Source: Bacteroidota bacterium (GTDB lineage: Bacteria > Bacteroidota > Bacteroidia > Cytophagales > Cytophagaceae). Taken from it: 64,000 nt of DNA. The stretch spans positions 1 through 64,000 of the forward strand of contig JAEYZG010000040.1 of assembly GCA_023428135.1 (NCBI GenBank). Direction: 5' to 3'. How positions within the stretch are numbered: the first letter of the stretch is position 1; each line of letters opens with the position of its first letter. Made by a program: the position numbers and the translations under genes. This document shows positions 8,011-17,453 of this stretch, piece after piece. The notes beneath the pieces were generated by a model. That model had not been told where the DNA came from, did not search any database, and saw only the letters and a list, made by a program, of their open reading frames with translations.

Positions 8011-11000
8011 ATGTATTTTCCAAAAAATAAGCTTCATCTTATATGCCTAGTGACAGGCATATTAATACTATTTTCAAATACTTTAATATATTCACAAGCC
8101 TCTTCAGGTACTTGTGATCCTGCAACGCCTTCTTTTGTAGTGGATCTATCTGGTAATGCTGATAGTGCATGGTTTAGCCCAAGTATTGTAAGGCAGGGAT
8201 TATGTTGTGGATTGGATCCTAATGCCAGTCCACCGCTTCGTTGTATTGAATTTGTACTTACTCTGGATACAGGGGCACAAGGTATTCGTTTTGATATTGC
8301 ATCCGGTGCTGTTCCTTCCGGTTCGTTAGGATATCAGATCAATTGCGGACCCTATCATATGGTGGGTGAAAATATTTGCCTTGATGGAGCAGGGCCTCAC
8401 AGACTTACATTTTGTAAACCAGGAGCCAATAGAAATATTTATACCATTGTTTCTATTCCCAAACCCAATGTAACTCCGCCTGTTACAGTCAGTGATGCTT
8501 GTAATGCAACACTTTCTGCTGAAGGGTTTGATCCTGCTACCATTCAATGGACTTCTGTTCCATTCAATCCAATACACAACAGTTATCTCAATTGCACTTC
8601 CGCATGTTCTACAGTAACTGCAACTTATCAGCCTGGAGCTCCTCCATATATAGATTATCAGGTAAGTGGTGTACCAATAGGAGGGTGTAATGCTAACCGG
8701 GTAACAAGATCAACAAGAGTGTATTTCGTTAACGATAAGGCTGCTGAGATTTTGCCTAAAAACCCGACAGTTTGCTTTGGAAATACAGATGCAACAATCA
8801 CTGCCTATGGAACAGGAGGTGCTCCTCCATACACCTACTTATGGAGTACAGGAGAAACCACTCAATCTATAAATGTTGGAGAAGGAAGATATTGGGTGCG
8901 TATAACCGATGCTACCAGTTGTCCTGCTGCAACAGATACGGTAACAGTTACGTCATATACCATGCCTATTACTGCAGATGCAGGTCCAGATCTGACAAGT
9001 TGTGTCAACAATCCGTCAGTAGGCCTGACAGGCACTGTAGCTGTTGCTACAGGAGGAATATGGTCGGGGGGAACAGGAACTTTCAGTCCTTCTAATAGTT
9101 CACTGAATGTTACTTATACTCCTTCCTCTTCAGAAATAACAGCAGGAAGTGCAAGGCTTATCTTAACAACAACAGGCAACGGAAGTTGTCCTCCAGCTAC
9201 AGATGATGTTACTATTAATATAGTTCCTTCTCCTGTTGTGAATGCAGGAACAGACAGGTCAGTCTGTGCAAACAATGCATCTGTTTTGCTAAATGGAATT
9301 GTAACAAACGCAGGAGGTGGAACCTGGACAGGCGGGGCCGGAACATTCAGTCCGAATGCCAATGTACTTAATACTACCTATTATCCTACTGCTACTGAAA
9401 TCAGTTCTGGTTCAGTAACTTTTACGCTTACATCAACAGGAAACGGAACATGTCTTCCGGTTTCTGATAATGTACTCATTACAATAACGCCTTCACCTGT
9501 CATTAATGCCGGTCCTGATCTTGCGGTCTGTGCAAATAATTCGATTACAAATATTTCCGCTACTGTTTCTGTAGCATCTGGTGTGAACTGGACAGGAGGT
9601 ACAGGTTCGTTTACTCCCAATAGAAATGTTTTAATGCCTTCCTATACTCCCTCAGCAGCAGAAGTGGCAGCGGGCTCTGTGTTGCTTACGGTAACATCAA
9701 CAGGAAATGGCAATTGTCTTCCTGTTTCGGATGATGTGCGAATAAATATATCACCAGCACCTTTAGTAAATGCAGGAGCAGACAGGACAGTCTGTGCGAA
9801 TAATTCAAGTCTTGCGTTAAACGGATCTGTTACGGTTGCTACAGGTGGAGTATGGTCCGGTGGGACAGGAACATTTACACCCTCTGCAAGCGCCCTGAAT
9901 GCAAGCTATACACCATCCAATTCTGAAATTGCCGCAGGTAAGGTCACACTTACTTTAACATCTACAGGAAACGGATTGTGTAGTCCTGTATCAGATAACA
10001 TGGTTGTGACAATTACACCTGCACCTGTAGTGAATGCAGGATCAGATGTAACTGTTTGTGCCAATAATTCATCTGTTTCATTATCAGGTATTGTAACCAT
10101 TGCAACCGGAGGACAGTGGTCTGGTGGAACAGGGACTTTTTCACCCAACGCAGGTTCTTTAGCTACTCAATACAATCCTTCAGCAGCAGAGATTGCTGCC
10201 GGTTCAGTTATACTGACATTAACAAGTACAGGAAACGGATCGTGTTTGCTGGTTAGTGATGATTTGAGAATACAAATAATTCCGGCGCCAACTGTTGATG
10301 CCGGTCCTGACTTAGCAATATGTGCTACTGCAAATAATGTAGCATTAAATGGAAGTATTACTGTAGCGTCCGGTGGAAACTGGAGAACTTCGGGATCAGG
10401 TACTTTTACGCCTAACGCCAATACGCTTACTGCTTCTTATGTTCCATCTGCCTCTGATAAAAGCTCAGGCAATGTTACCTTAACTTTAACAAGCACAGGT
10501 AATGGCAATTGCATTCCTGTAACAGATAATATGCAGCTTACCATTTCACCGGCTTCTGTTGTAAATGCCGGACCTCCAAAAGTAATTTGTGCTGATGCTG
10601 GGAGTGTAAGTTTAACAGGTTCGGTATTAAATGCACCAGGCGGTATCTGGACGAGTACCGGAACAGGCAGTTTCTCACCGTCTAATACCAGCCTCAATAC
10701 AAACTATAATTTATCATCCGGAGACAGAACTCCTGGAGTGATCACCTTTACACTTACCAGTACCGGAAACGGCGTTTGTAGTCCTGTAACTTCTCAGACT
10801 CAGGTAACTGTAACGCCAGCACCTGTAATAAATGCCGGACCTGATATTACAGTTTGTTCAGATGTGTCGGTTGTTCAACTGAACGGAGCAGTATCCATTG
10901 CGACAGGAGGGATCTGGAGTAGCTCAGGTTCCGGTAGTTTCAGTCCTTCTCCTTTGGCGCTCAATGCCAGATACATACCTTCTCCAGCCGATAAAGCTGC

Positions 11001-14000
11001 AGGATCGGTTTCTATAACAATAACCTCTTCAGGTAACGGAACATGTTTTCCCGTTACTGATCAGATGCAAATCAATTTCACTCCGGCACCTATCATAAAT
11101 GCCGGGCCGGATGTAGTGGTTTGTTCTGATAATCCAGCTGCTGCCTTAACAGGTTCTGTTACTGTTGCGACAGGGGGGACATGGACAGGAGGAGCAGGAG
11201 TCTTTTCGCCAGGAAGAAATGCTTTATCTGTTACATATACACCAACTGCTTCAGAGATATTAACCGGATCAGTATTCCTGACTTTAACATCAACCGGAAA
11301 CGGTACATGTGTTCCTGTATCTGATAATGTTGTGATCTCGATTACACCTGCACCTGTAGTAAATGCAGGACCGGATCAGAACTTATGTGGAGATGTTAAT
11401 TCGATACAAATCAATGGGACAGTGTCAAATGCGACTTCCTACAATTGGACAACAGGGGGAACTGGTGCATTCACGAATGCCAATGCTGTAAGTACTGATT
11501 ATTTTCCGACTACTGCTGATACTGCCAGTCATAGCATTACATTTCAACTTTCTGTTACACCATTGGCTGGATGTAATCCCGCTTCAGATGCAGTGACGAT
11601 CAACTTTACTCAAATACCTGTTATTGACGCTGGTCCTGCTCAGACTGTTTGTGAAAACGATATTCCCCTACAATTACAGGCTTCCGGTGCCAAAGCAAGA
11701 TGGTCGGGAGGAGCTGGGACATTTTATCCTAATGACAGCACGCTGAATGCAACCTACACTCCATCTGCAGCAGAACTGACTGCAGGATCAGTAGCATTAA
11801 CCATTACAACCATTGCCAACTCTGTTTGTCCTCAGGTTACAGATAATGTGGTCATCAGTTTCATTAGAGGACCTCTTGTTAATGTTGGGCCAGACATAAC
11901 TGTTTGTGCTGATACAGCTGGTGTTTCTCTATCGGCTACGATATCCAATAGCTCAGGAGCAAGATGGACTACCACAGGAACAGGAGTATTTTCTCCGGAT
12001 GATATTACAATCAATGCAACTTATGTTCCTTCTGCCACTGATATTTTAACAGGTAACGTTATGCTTACTTTAAGTACAACAGGTGCTACAATATGTGATC
12101 CTGTTTCTGATTACCTTATTTTAAGAATCACTCCGGCACCTGTAGTGGATGCTGGATTTGATAAAACAGTTTGTGCAGATACAAGTTCTGTTCAGCTGAA
12201 TGGAAATGTTTCCGTTGCAGGAGGTGGAATATGGACAAGCAATGGTTCCGGCTCGTTTAGTCCTGACAATGTCAGTCTCAATACAGGTTATTTGTTTAGC
12301 AATGCAGATACTGCAGCGCATCAGGTTACTTTCACTTTAACCTCAACCGGAAATGGTTTATGTAAGCCGGTTTCAGATCAGGTGATTGTGAATCTGACAC
12401 CGGTGCCATTTGTGTCGGCTGGTTCTGATATTCAGATATGTATGGATGTAACAGCAATACCGCTTTCAGGATTGGTTGCCAATACTTCAGGAATGCTTTG
12501 GACTTCTACAGGGTCCGGATATTTTACACCTTCTCCGGTTACAAATGAAGTCGAATATTATCCATCGCTTTCAGATCGAACTTCAGGTGCGGCCACTCTT
12601 ACTCTTATCGCTAATGCTACAGGCGTATGCAATGCCAGAACACATAGTATCACAATAAGTTTTACTCCAGCCCCGACAGCTGATGCAGGACCAGATCAAA
12701 CAATCTGTGCCGACTCTTCGATGATAAGTCTGAACGGTGCTGTTACGGTTGCCACAGGAGGTGCATGGTCTACCAATGGAACCGGTACATTTACCTCACC
12801 ATCAAGTCTTATTACAGATTATATTGTTTCTGCAGAAGATAGTGCTGCCGGACAAGTAACATTAACACTGACAACAACAGGTAATGGAACCTGCAATCCT
12901 GTAACAGATGAAATGATGTTAATCATTACACCTGCGCCTACAATATATGCGGGACCTGATGTAACACATTGTTCAGATGTTCAGGCAGTAAATATTTTTG
13001 GACTTACATCAGTAGCTACCGGTGGAATATGGTCTTCCTCAGGTACGGGTATATTTTCTCCTGATCCGGTACAGCTTACTACTGCTTATATTCCATCCGC
13101 GATAGATACAGCAAATGGTTCTGTTGTTCTTACAATTACCAGCACCGGTAACGGGACATGCAAAGCAGTATCAGATCAAATGACCATTAATTTGACACCG
13201 GCTCCTGTAGTTGACGCAGGTGTGGCCGGACCAATCTGTATTGATGTTATGACTAGTTCACTTAATGGAATGGTATACAATGCAGGAGGAGGAATGTGGA
13301 GCACTTCCGGTTCCGGAACGTTTTCAAGTGCGAATAACCTGATTACGGATTATCTTCTTTCAGCTACAGATAAGGCTAATTCTGTGGTCACTATATATTT
13401 AACTTCTACGGGAAATGGTACCTGTAAACCTGTTGTTGATTCACTTGTATTAGATATTAACCCTGGTCCTATAGTCAATGCCGGAGCTGATCAGATTATA
13501 TGTGCAGATGCTGATTCTGTTTTATTAAGTGGTGAATATTTTCTTGCAGGAGGAGCTCGATGGAGCACTTCAGGTTCAGGTGTATTTGCATCTTCTGATA
13601 CTTCAATGATTGTTTACTACAAACCTTCTGCTGCAGACACTACTGCAGGAAGCGTGATGATATATCTCACCACCTTTGATAATATGGGTTGTAATCCTGT
13701 TGCAGATAGTCTCCTTATTACATTTACACCAGCACCTGTAATTAATGCCGGAACAGATCAATTGATTTGTGTAAATCAAAATTCAATAAACTTGTTCGGT
13801 GCAGTAAGTGTCGCCACAGGAGGAATGTGGCAGAGTAACGGAGCTGGAACATTTAATCCTGTTAATACTCTTAATACAAGTTACACTGTGTCACCTGCTG
13901 ATACTTCAAATGGAGTTTATTTTATACTGACCTCTACAGGTAACGGAACTTGTAAACCCGTACACGATACCTTATTTGTTGACTTTCAGCAACTGCCTGA

Positions 14001-16053
14001 AATTAGTTCAGATGCTACCACTATATGTGCAGATAATTCAGGCGCACCGTTAAGCGGGCAATATTCCAAAGCACAGGGAATCAAATGGATTTCAACAGGA
14101 ACCGGAAGTTTTCTTCCGTCTGATGTTGATTTGAATCCTACTTATTATCCTTCTCCTGCAGATTTTTTATCAGGAAATATTCAGATTCAATTATCTACAA
14201 CAGGTAATGGAGTTTGTCCTCCTGCAACCGCTGATATTGTTGTTACTGTAAAGCCAGCCCCAGTGATAGATGCAGGCACAGATAAAGTGGTTTGTGCTGA
14301 TAATCCTCCTGTTAATGTAAGCGGAACCGTAGCCAATGCTGCAGGAGGTATATGGTCAACTTCAGGATCTGGAAGTTTTTCACCGGATCCAACTCTGTTG
14401 AATGTCACTTACAATCCTTCCGTTGCTGACATAGATACCGGAACGGTTCGGCTCTATTTTACTACAACAGGAAATGGTGATTGTTTTCCAAGAGTAGACA
14501 GCATGCAAATTACTATTACCCCAAGACCAGTTATATATGCAGGGGAAGATCAACTTATTTGTCCTAAGCAGACAAGTGTTACGCTTAATGCTACTGTAAA
14601 TAATGCTTCCGGAGGACAGTGGACTACAACAGGAACCGGTACTAATTCTGCAGCATCTTCTTTGAATAATACTTATACTTTATCTGCTGCCGATTATTCA
14701 AGCGGTCCTGTGATGTTTATCGTTACCTCAACAGGAAACGGTTTATGTCAGCCTGTAAAAGATACTCTTACGGTGGCAGTGTTTCCATTACCTGATGTTG
14801 ATGCTGGCGTTGATCAGGCAGTTTGTCGTGATGTGGATGCAATTGCATTCTCCGGAGGTTATACCATAGCTTCCGGCGCTACCTGGTATTCTACAGGTAC
14901 AGGCGTTTTCTCCAATCCTAATACAACTATAACGGTTTATTATCCTTCTCGCCAGGATAAGGACAATGGTTTGGTGAAAATCTATTACAAAACGATTTTA
15001 GCAAATACCTGCAGACAGGTAACAGATACAGCATATTTATATATGACACCTATTCCTATTGCACAAACTATATCAGATCAAATTGTTTGTGTGGATAATG
15101 AGCGCATTAATCTGTCAGGAAATGTAACCAATGCCACTGGCGGAGAATGGACAACATCAGGTTCAGGAGTTTTTCTTCCGGATGCCGATGCGCTGGATGC
15201 TTCTTATATATTTTCAGCACAAGATAAAAGTGCAGGGTTTGTAAGACTTATTCTTACAACAAATGGTAATTTAGGTTGCTCCAATACAGACTCAGTTAAT
15301 GTTACAATTTACACGATTCCTGATATTATATTAGGAAACGGAAATGCCTGTATAGGAGAGCAGATAGTATTGAATGCCCAACCTTCCAATATTCCGGTGT
15401 TTGGAGAAGCAAGCTTTAGCTGGGAGAAGGGTAATAATAATTTACCATACAATACTTCTTCTATAACAGTTACAGAACCAGGGTTTTACAAGGTGGTATA
15501 TCAATTAGGCGAATGTTCAAGGTATGATGAAGTTAATTTGTCATTTCATCCCAAACCAACACCTCAGGTAGAAGATCTGGTAGAGTTTTGCAAAGAGACT
15601 CAGCAAGTTGTTACACTTGATGGCGGTCCTGCAGATCATTACCTTTGGATGAAATCAGGAAATACAGATAAACAGGAAGTTGTAAATCAGGCTGGGACGT
15701 ATTATGTGCAGATCTTTAATGAATTCAATTGTTCAAATGTCGATAGTATAAAGGTGGTAGATATTTGTCCACCAAGAGTATTTGTGCCAAGTATATTTTC
15801 TCCTAATAATGATGGTAGTAATGACGTGTTTAATACCTTCGGTAAGTATTTTACTGCCTATAAATTCACCGTTTTCAATAGGTGGGGAGAGATAATTTTT
15901 TATACGGAAGATCCAACTGAAGCATGGGATGGTACGTATTTAGGAGAACCTATGCCTAACGGAGTGTATCCATGGATTTTGTACTATGAAGGATTAACGG
16001 AGAAATACAAGGGCCCCTTTAAGGATCAGGGAAGTGTAACTATTGACAGATAG
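8011..16053 (+). CDS. giant repeat adhesin with T9SS type B (CHU_C) sorting domain
   Basis: A 2680-residue exported protein. A signal peptide (residues 1-29) is followed by about 220 unrecognised residues. A SprB-like module lies near 250-315 (VCFGNTDATITAYGTGG, YTYLWSTGETTQ). About 24 tandem repeats of roughly 88 residues span 319-2436, then Ig-like segments, and a gliding-motility-associated C-terminal domain from about 2586 (VFVPSIFSPNNDGSNDVF, FNRWGEIIFY, AWDGTYLGEPMPNGVY). SprB-type repeat proteins of gliding bacteria are surface adhesins exported by T9SS, so surface adhesion or substrate binding is inferred. The divergent PorP/SprF gene is the likely partner, and a small lipoprotein gene follows four bases after the stop. 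Confidence 0.9.
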   Translation: MYFPKNKLHLICLVTGILILFSNTLIYSQASSGTCDPATPSFVVDLSGNADSAWFSPSIVRQGLCCGLDPNASPPLRCIEFVLTLDTGAQGIRFDIASGAVPSGSLGYQINCGPYHMVGENICLDGAGPHRLTFCKPGANRNIYTIVSIPKPNVTPPVTVSDACNATLSAEGFDPATIQWTSVPFNPIHNSYLNCTSACSTVTATYQPGAPPYIDYQVSGVPIGGCNANRVTRSTRVYFVNDKAAEILPKNPTVCFGNTDATITAYGTGGAPPYTYLWSTGETTQSINVGEGRYWVRITDATSCPAATDTVTVTSYTMPITADAGPDLTSCVNNPSVGLTGTVAVATGGIWSGGTGTFSPSNSSLNVTYTPSSSEITAGSARLILTTTGNGSCPPATDDVTINIVPSPVVNAGTDRSVCANNASVLLNGIVTNAGGGTWTGGAGTFSPNANVLNTTYYPTATEISSGSVTFTLTSTGNGTCLPVSDNVLITITPSPVINAGPDLAVCANNSITNISATVSVASGVNWTGGTGSFTPNRNVLMPSYTPSAAEVAAGSVLLTVTSTGNGNCLPVSDDVRINISPAPLVNAGADRTVCANNSSLALNGSVTVATGGVWSGGTGTFTPSASALNASYTPSNSEIAAGKVTLTLTSTGNGLCSPVSDNMVVTITPAPVVNAGSDVTVCANNSSVSLSGIVTIATGGQWSGGTGTFSPNAGSLATQYNPSAAEIAAGSVILTLTSTGNGSCLLVSDDLRIQIIPAPTVDAGPDLAICATANNVALNGSITVASGGNWRTSGSGTFTPNANTLTASYVPSASDKSSGNVTLTLTSTGNGNCIPVTDNMQLTISPASVVNAGPPKVICADAGSVSLTGSVLNAPGGIWTSTGTGSFSPSNTSLNTNYNLSSGDRTPGVITFTLTSTGNGVCSPVTSQTQVTVTPAPVINAGPDITVCSDVSVVQLNGAVSIATGGIWSSSGSGSFSPSPLALNARYIPSPADKAAGSVSITITSSGNGTCFPVTDQMQINFTPAPIINAGPDVVVCSDNPAAALTGSVTVATGGTWTGGAGVFSPGRNALSVTYTPTASEILTGSVFLTLTSTGNGTCVPVSDNVVISITPAPVVNAGPDQNLCGDVNSIQINGTVSNATSYNWTTGGTGAFTNANAVSTDYFPTTADTASHSITFQLSVTPLAGCNPASDAVTINFTQIPVIDAGPAQTVCENDIPLQLQASGAKARWSGGAGTFYPNDSTLNATYTPSAAELTAGSVALTITTIANSVCPQVTDNVVISFIRGPLVNVGPDITVCADTAGVSLSATISNSSGARWTTTGTGVFSPDDITINATYVPSATDILTGNVMLTLSTTGATICDPVSDYLILRITPAPVVDAGFDKTVCADTSSVQLNGNVSVAGGGIWTSNGSGSFSPDNVSLNTGYLFSNADTAAHQVTFTLTSTGNGLCKPVSDQVIVNLTPVPFVSAGSDIQICMDVTAIPLSGLVANTSGMLWTSTGSGYFTPSPVTNEVEYYPSLSDRTSGAATLTLIANATGVCNARTHSITISFTPAPTADAGPDQTICADSSMISLNGAVTVATGGAWSTNGTGTFTSPSSLITDYIVSAEDSAAGQVTLTLTTTGNGTCNPVTDEMMLIITPAPTIYAGPDVTHCSDVQAVNIFGLTSVATGGIWSSSGTGIFSPDPVQLTTAYIPSAIDTANGSVVLTITSTGNGTCKAVSDQMTINLTPAPVVDAGVAGPICIDVMTSSLNGMVYNAGGGMWSTSGSGTFSSANNLITDYLLSATDKANSVVTIYLTSTGNGTCKPVVDSLVLDINPGPIVNAGADQIICADADSVLLSGEYFLAGGARWSTSGSGVFASSDTSMIVYYKPSAADTTAGSVMIYLTTFDNMGCNPVADSLLITFTPAPVINAGTDQLICVNQNSINLFGAVSVATGGMWQSNGAGTFNPVNTLNTSYTVSPADTSNGVYFILTSTGNGTCKPVHDTLFVDFQQLPEISSDATTICADNSGAPLSGQYSKAQGIKWISTGTGSFLPSDVDLNPTYYPSPADFLSGNIQIQLSTTGNGVCPPATADIVVTVKPAPVIDAGTDKVVCADNPPVNVSGTVANAAGGIWSTSGSGSFSPDPTLLNVTYNPSVADIDTGTVRLYFTTTGNGDCFPRVDSMQITITPRPVIYAGEDQLICPKQTSVTLNATVNNASGGQWTTTGTGTNSAASSLNNTYTLSAADYSSGPVMFIVTSTGNGLCQPVKDTLTVAVFPLPDVDAGVDQAVCRDVDAIAFSGGYTIASGATWYSTGTGVFSNPNTTITVYYPSRQDKDNGLVKIYYKTILANTCRQVTDTAYLYMTPIPIAQTISDQIVCVDNERINLSGNVTNATGGEWTTSGSGVFLPDADALDASYIFSAQDKSAGFVRLILTTNGNLGCSNTDSVNVTIYTIPDIILGNGNACIGEQIVLNAQPSNIPVFGEASFSWEKGNNNLPYNTSSITVTEPGFYKVVYQLGECSRYDEVNLSFHPKPTPQVEDLVEFCKETQQVVTLDGGPADHYLWMKSGNTDKQEVVNQAGTYYVQIFNEFNCSNVDSIKVVDICPPRVFVPSIFSPNNDGSNDVFNTFGKYFTAYKFTVFNRWGEIIFYTEDPTEAWDGTYLGEPMPNGVYPWILYYEGLTEKYKGPFKDQGSVTIDR
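8968..15320 (+). repeat. about 24 tandem coding repeats of about 88 codons
   Basis: Each unit follows the pattern VxNAGPDxTVCAxN, then a variable core, GGxWSGGTGTFxP, LNxxYTPSxxD/E, an AGSVxLTLTSTGNG segment, C-x-PVSD and xITITPAP. Unit starts can be counted from ADAGPDL near residue 320 to IAQTISDQIVC near residue 2350. Units in the middle and at the 3' end are more diverged (for example EISSDATTICAD and DVDAGVDQAVC), while the first five are most alike, suggesting recent expansion at the 5' side. Each unit keeps two Cys, one after the NAGPD motif and one in the NGxCxPVSD segment, which could form an intradomain disulfide. Confidence 0.9.
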
Positions 16054-16057
16054 ATTT

Positions 16058-16345
16058 ATGAGAGCTTTTTCATTCTATTTATGCCTGATAGCAATATGTT
16101 TTGGCTCTTGTATAAAAGAGCAATATAAAGGTAATTCTTTGAGTTATAGGCGACAAAAGGAATTGTCGGATTTGCAAAATAATTACCATGTAAAAGAGAC
16201 AGCCAGGGTGTTGGATAGAAATGAAAGTGAGAAAGAAAAGAGGCAGAAGCTTGCTGAAAAAAGAAGAGTTGCTCTTGCAAAGATGAATACTAAAAGCAGT
16301 GCAAAGTATAAAAGGAGAAGATCTTTAGAATTTGATTATTATTGA
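16058..16345 (+). CDS. small lipoprotein downstream of the adhesin
   Basis: A 95-residue protein starting at the ATG at 16058, four bases after the adhesin stop (an upstream in-frame start at 16043 would overlap the adhesin). MRAFSFYLCLIAICFGSCIK carries a lipobox (FGSC) for lipidation. The mature part is short, highly charged and probably helical or disordered (NESEKEKRQKLAEKRRVALA), with a Tyr-rich end. The tight spacing indicates co-transcription with the adhesin. The family is unknown; an accessory role in export or anchoring of the adhesin is a guess from position. Confidence 0.65.
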   Translation: MRAFSFYLCLIAICFGSCIKEQYKGNSLSYRRQKELSDLQNNYHVKETARVLDRNESEKEKRQKLAEKRRVALAKMNTKSSAKYKRRRSLEFDYY

Positions 16346-16389
16346 TTAATAGTGGTTTATATAGGTTGTTGCCAAAGAAGATATCAGAT

Positions 16390-16415
16390 AAGCCCCGATT
16401 TTAGGGGCTTTTTTA
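16390..16415 (+). terminator. rho-independent terminator of the adhesin-lipoprotein unit
   Basis: A six-base stem AGCCCC/GGGGCT with a seven-base loop, immediately followed by a run of six T, 45 bp after the lipoprotein stop codon. Confidence 0.85.
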
Positions 16416-16494
16416 TTTATCTCGCCCATCGGATGGAAAGGAGCAACAGTTTGAGCAACAGCAAGAGATAAATGTGACTCAGTATGGCTAGGGA

Positions 16495-16612
16495 GTAGTA
16501 TTATATAATGCAGCACTTATGGAAAGATTCCGTCCGGTGCAGACACAGGACGGGGAGGAGAATCTTTACTTAGTTAAGTTGATGGCTTTAGTCTGGTAAG
16601 TCCATGGCGGGG
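16495..16612. repeat. family 1 right end plus degenerate family 2 end
   Basis: Bases 16495-16557 keep the family 1 right part (ATAATGCAGCACTTATGGAA, then GTCCGGTGCAGACACAGGAC and GGGGAG). After about 15 bp, a diverged family 2 right end follows (AGTTAAGTTGATGGC to GGCGGGGA, ending near 16612). There is no coding content. Confidence 0.55.
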
Positions 16613-16624
16613 ATAACCAAAATT

Positions 16625-16835
16625 CTGTTAATTCTAAAATTCTGTAAATCCTGATTCAGACATTCTCACAATCCCGAAGGGATTAAATATTTATAGATAG
16701 CTGGGCATTGCCTTGGTGCGACCCCTACAGGGTCGTATGTTATTTTGTCTGCTCTTATCTATAAACATTTGACCTCTTCGAGGTCAGGACTTTTTTCAGA
16801 CTTTCATGGCTTTGCCGTATTGATAGAAATCTCCA
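16625..16835. repeat. copy 1 of a 210-bp repeat with three small hairpins (family 3)
   Basis: Runs from CTGTTAATTCTAAAATTCTG to the TTTGCCGTATTGATAG region. It contains three short palindromes: ATCCCGAAGGGAT (16671-16683), CGACCCCTACAGGGTCG, and GACCTCTTCGAGGTC, separated by about 30-40 bases each. A second copy, about 90 percent alike by eye, lies at 18857-19065. No reading frame is conserved, so the element is probably structural or an RNA-level element. Confidence 0.7.
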
Positions 16836-16854
16836 TAATTATTTACTAATTTAA

Positions 16855-17037
16855 GTTTTTAAAATCTTTATTTCTTTTACGCGTGACCGAGTCTTTTATA
16901 AATATTTTTACCATCCTCAATCTCCAAAACTTGAAGAATATTTAATTAAGAGAGTAGAAGAGTTGAATGCTGATGTTTGTGGTGAAAATGAAGAATACCA
17001 TACGCTTGTGGTGAATTGTCCACTATACAATAAATGA
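16855..17037 (+). pseudogene. orphan coding remnant without a start codon
   Basis: An open frame bounded by stops reads ...FYKYFYHPQSPKLEEYL, then IKRVEELNADVCGENEEYHT and LVVNCPLYNK before a TGA at 17035. Residue composition and phase look protein-like, but there is no ATG, GTG or TTG with enough upstream sequence. The left side merges into the family 3 repeat. I read it as the 3' end of a gene lost to rearrangement; the family is not recognised. Confidence 0.4.
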
Positions 17038-17099
17038 AACGTTGAATTGTTAAAGAGAAATCATAATAATTATTGGTTTCAGGAAATGAAGCTTAAAAG

Positions 17100-17432
17100 A
17101 TGAATACTATCAGAATAAAAACCTGCTCACACTGCAATACCAATTTTTCATGCAGTACAGAAAACTGCTGGTGTAATGAGTTGCCTCATGTAATGTCCTT
17201 GCCTGAAGAAGGAGACTGTTATTGTCCACTTTGCCTGAAGGCGATTATTAGTGAAAAACTTGGAGTAGATCCAGTATCTGAAGATAAAAGAAAAACGGAG
17301 CCTTTAATTGAACAGGAAGACTATTATTACAACGAAAATGGGAATTGGGTATTTACAGCAAAGTATCTTTTAAAAAGAGGGTATTGTTGTAAAAATCGTT
17401 GTAAACATTGTCCGTACGGGTTTAGAAAGTAA
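17100..17432 (+). CDS. cysteine-rich CWC / DUF5522-type protein
   Basis: A 110-residue cytoplasmic protein with two cysteine modules. The N-terminal part (C9, C12, C18, C23, C25, then C40, C42 and C45: CSHCNTNFSCSTENCWCNEL, CYCPLC) fits the cysteine-rich CWC family. Residues 73-110 (DYYYNENGNWVFTAKYLLKR, then GYCCKNRCKHCPYGFRK) fit DUF5522. Both are presumed metal-binding families without known function, often neighbours and here fused in one chain. The gene is complete and starts at an ATG. The secreted-protein gene at 17454 follows 21 bp later and may share its transcript. Confidence 0.8.
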   Translation: MNTIRIKTCSHCNTNFSCSTENCWCNELPHVMSLPEEGDCYCPLCLKAIISEKLGVDPVSEDKRKTEPLIEQEDYYYNENGNWVFTAKYLLKRGYCCKNRCKHCPYGFRK

Positions 17433-17453
17433 CAAGCATAGCTTTAGTATATT

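Noticed and set aside
9114..10697. Series of open frames of about 80 codons on the minus strand inside the adhesin gene
   Set aside because: They recur with the repeat period and mirror the coding repeats on the other strand, so they are shadows of biased codon use.
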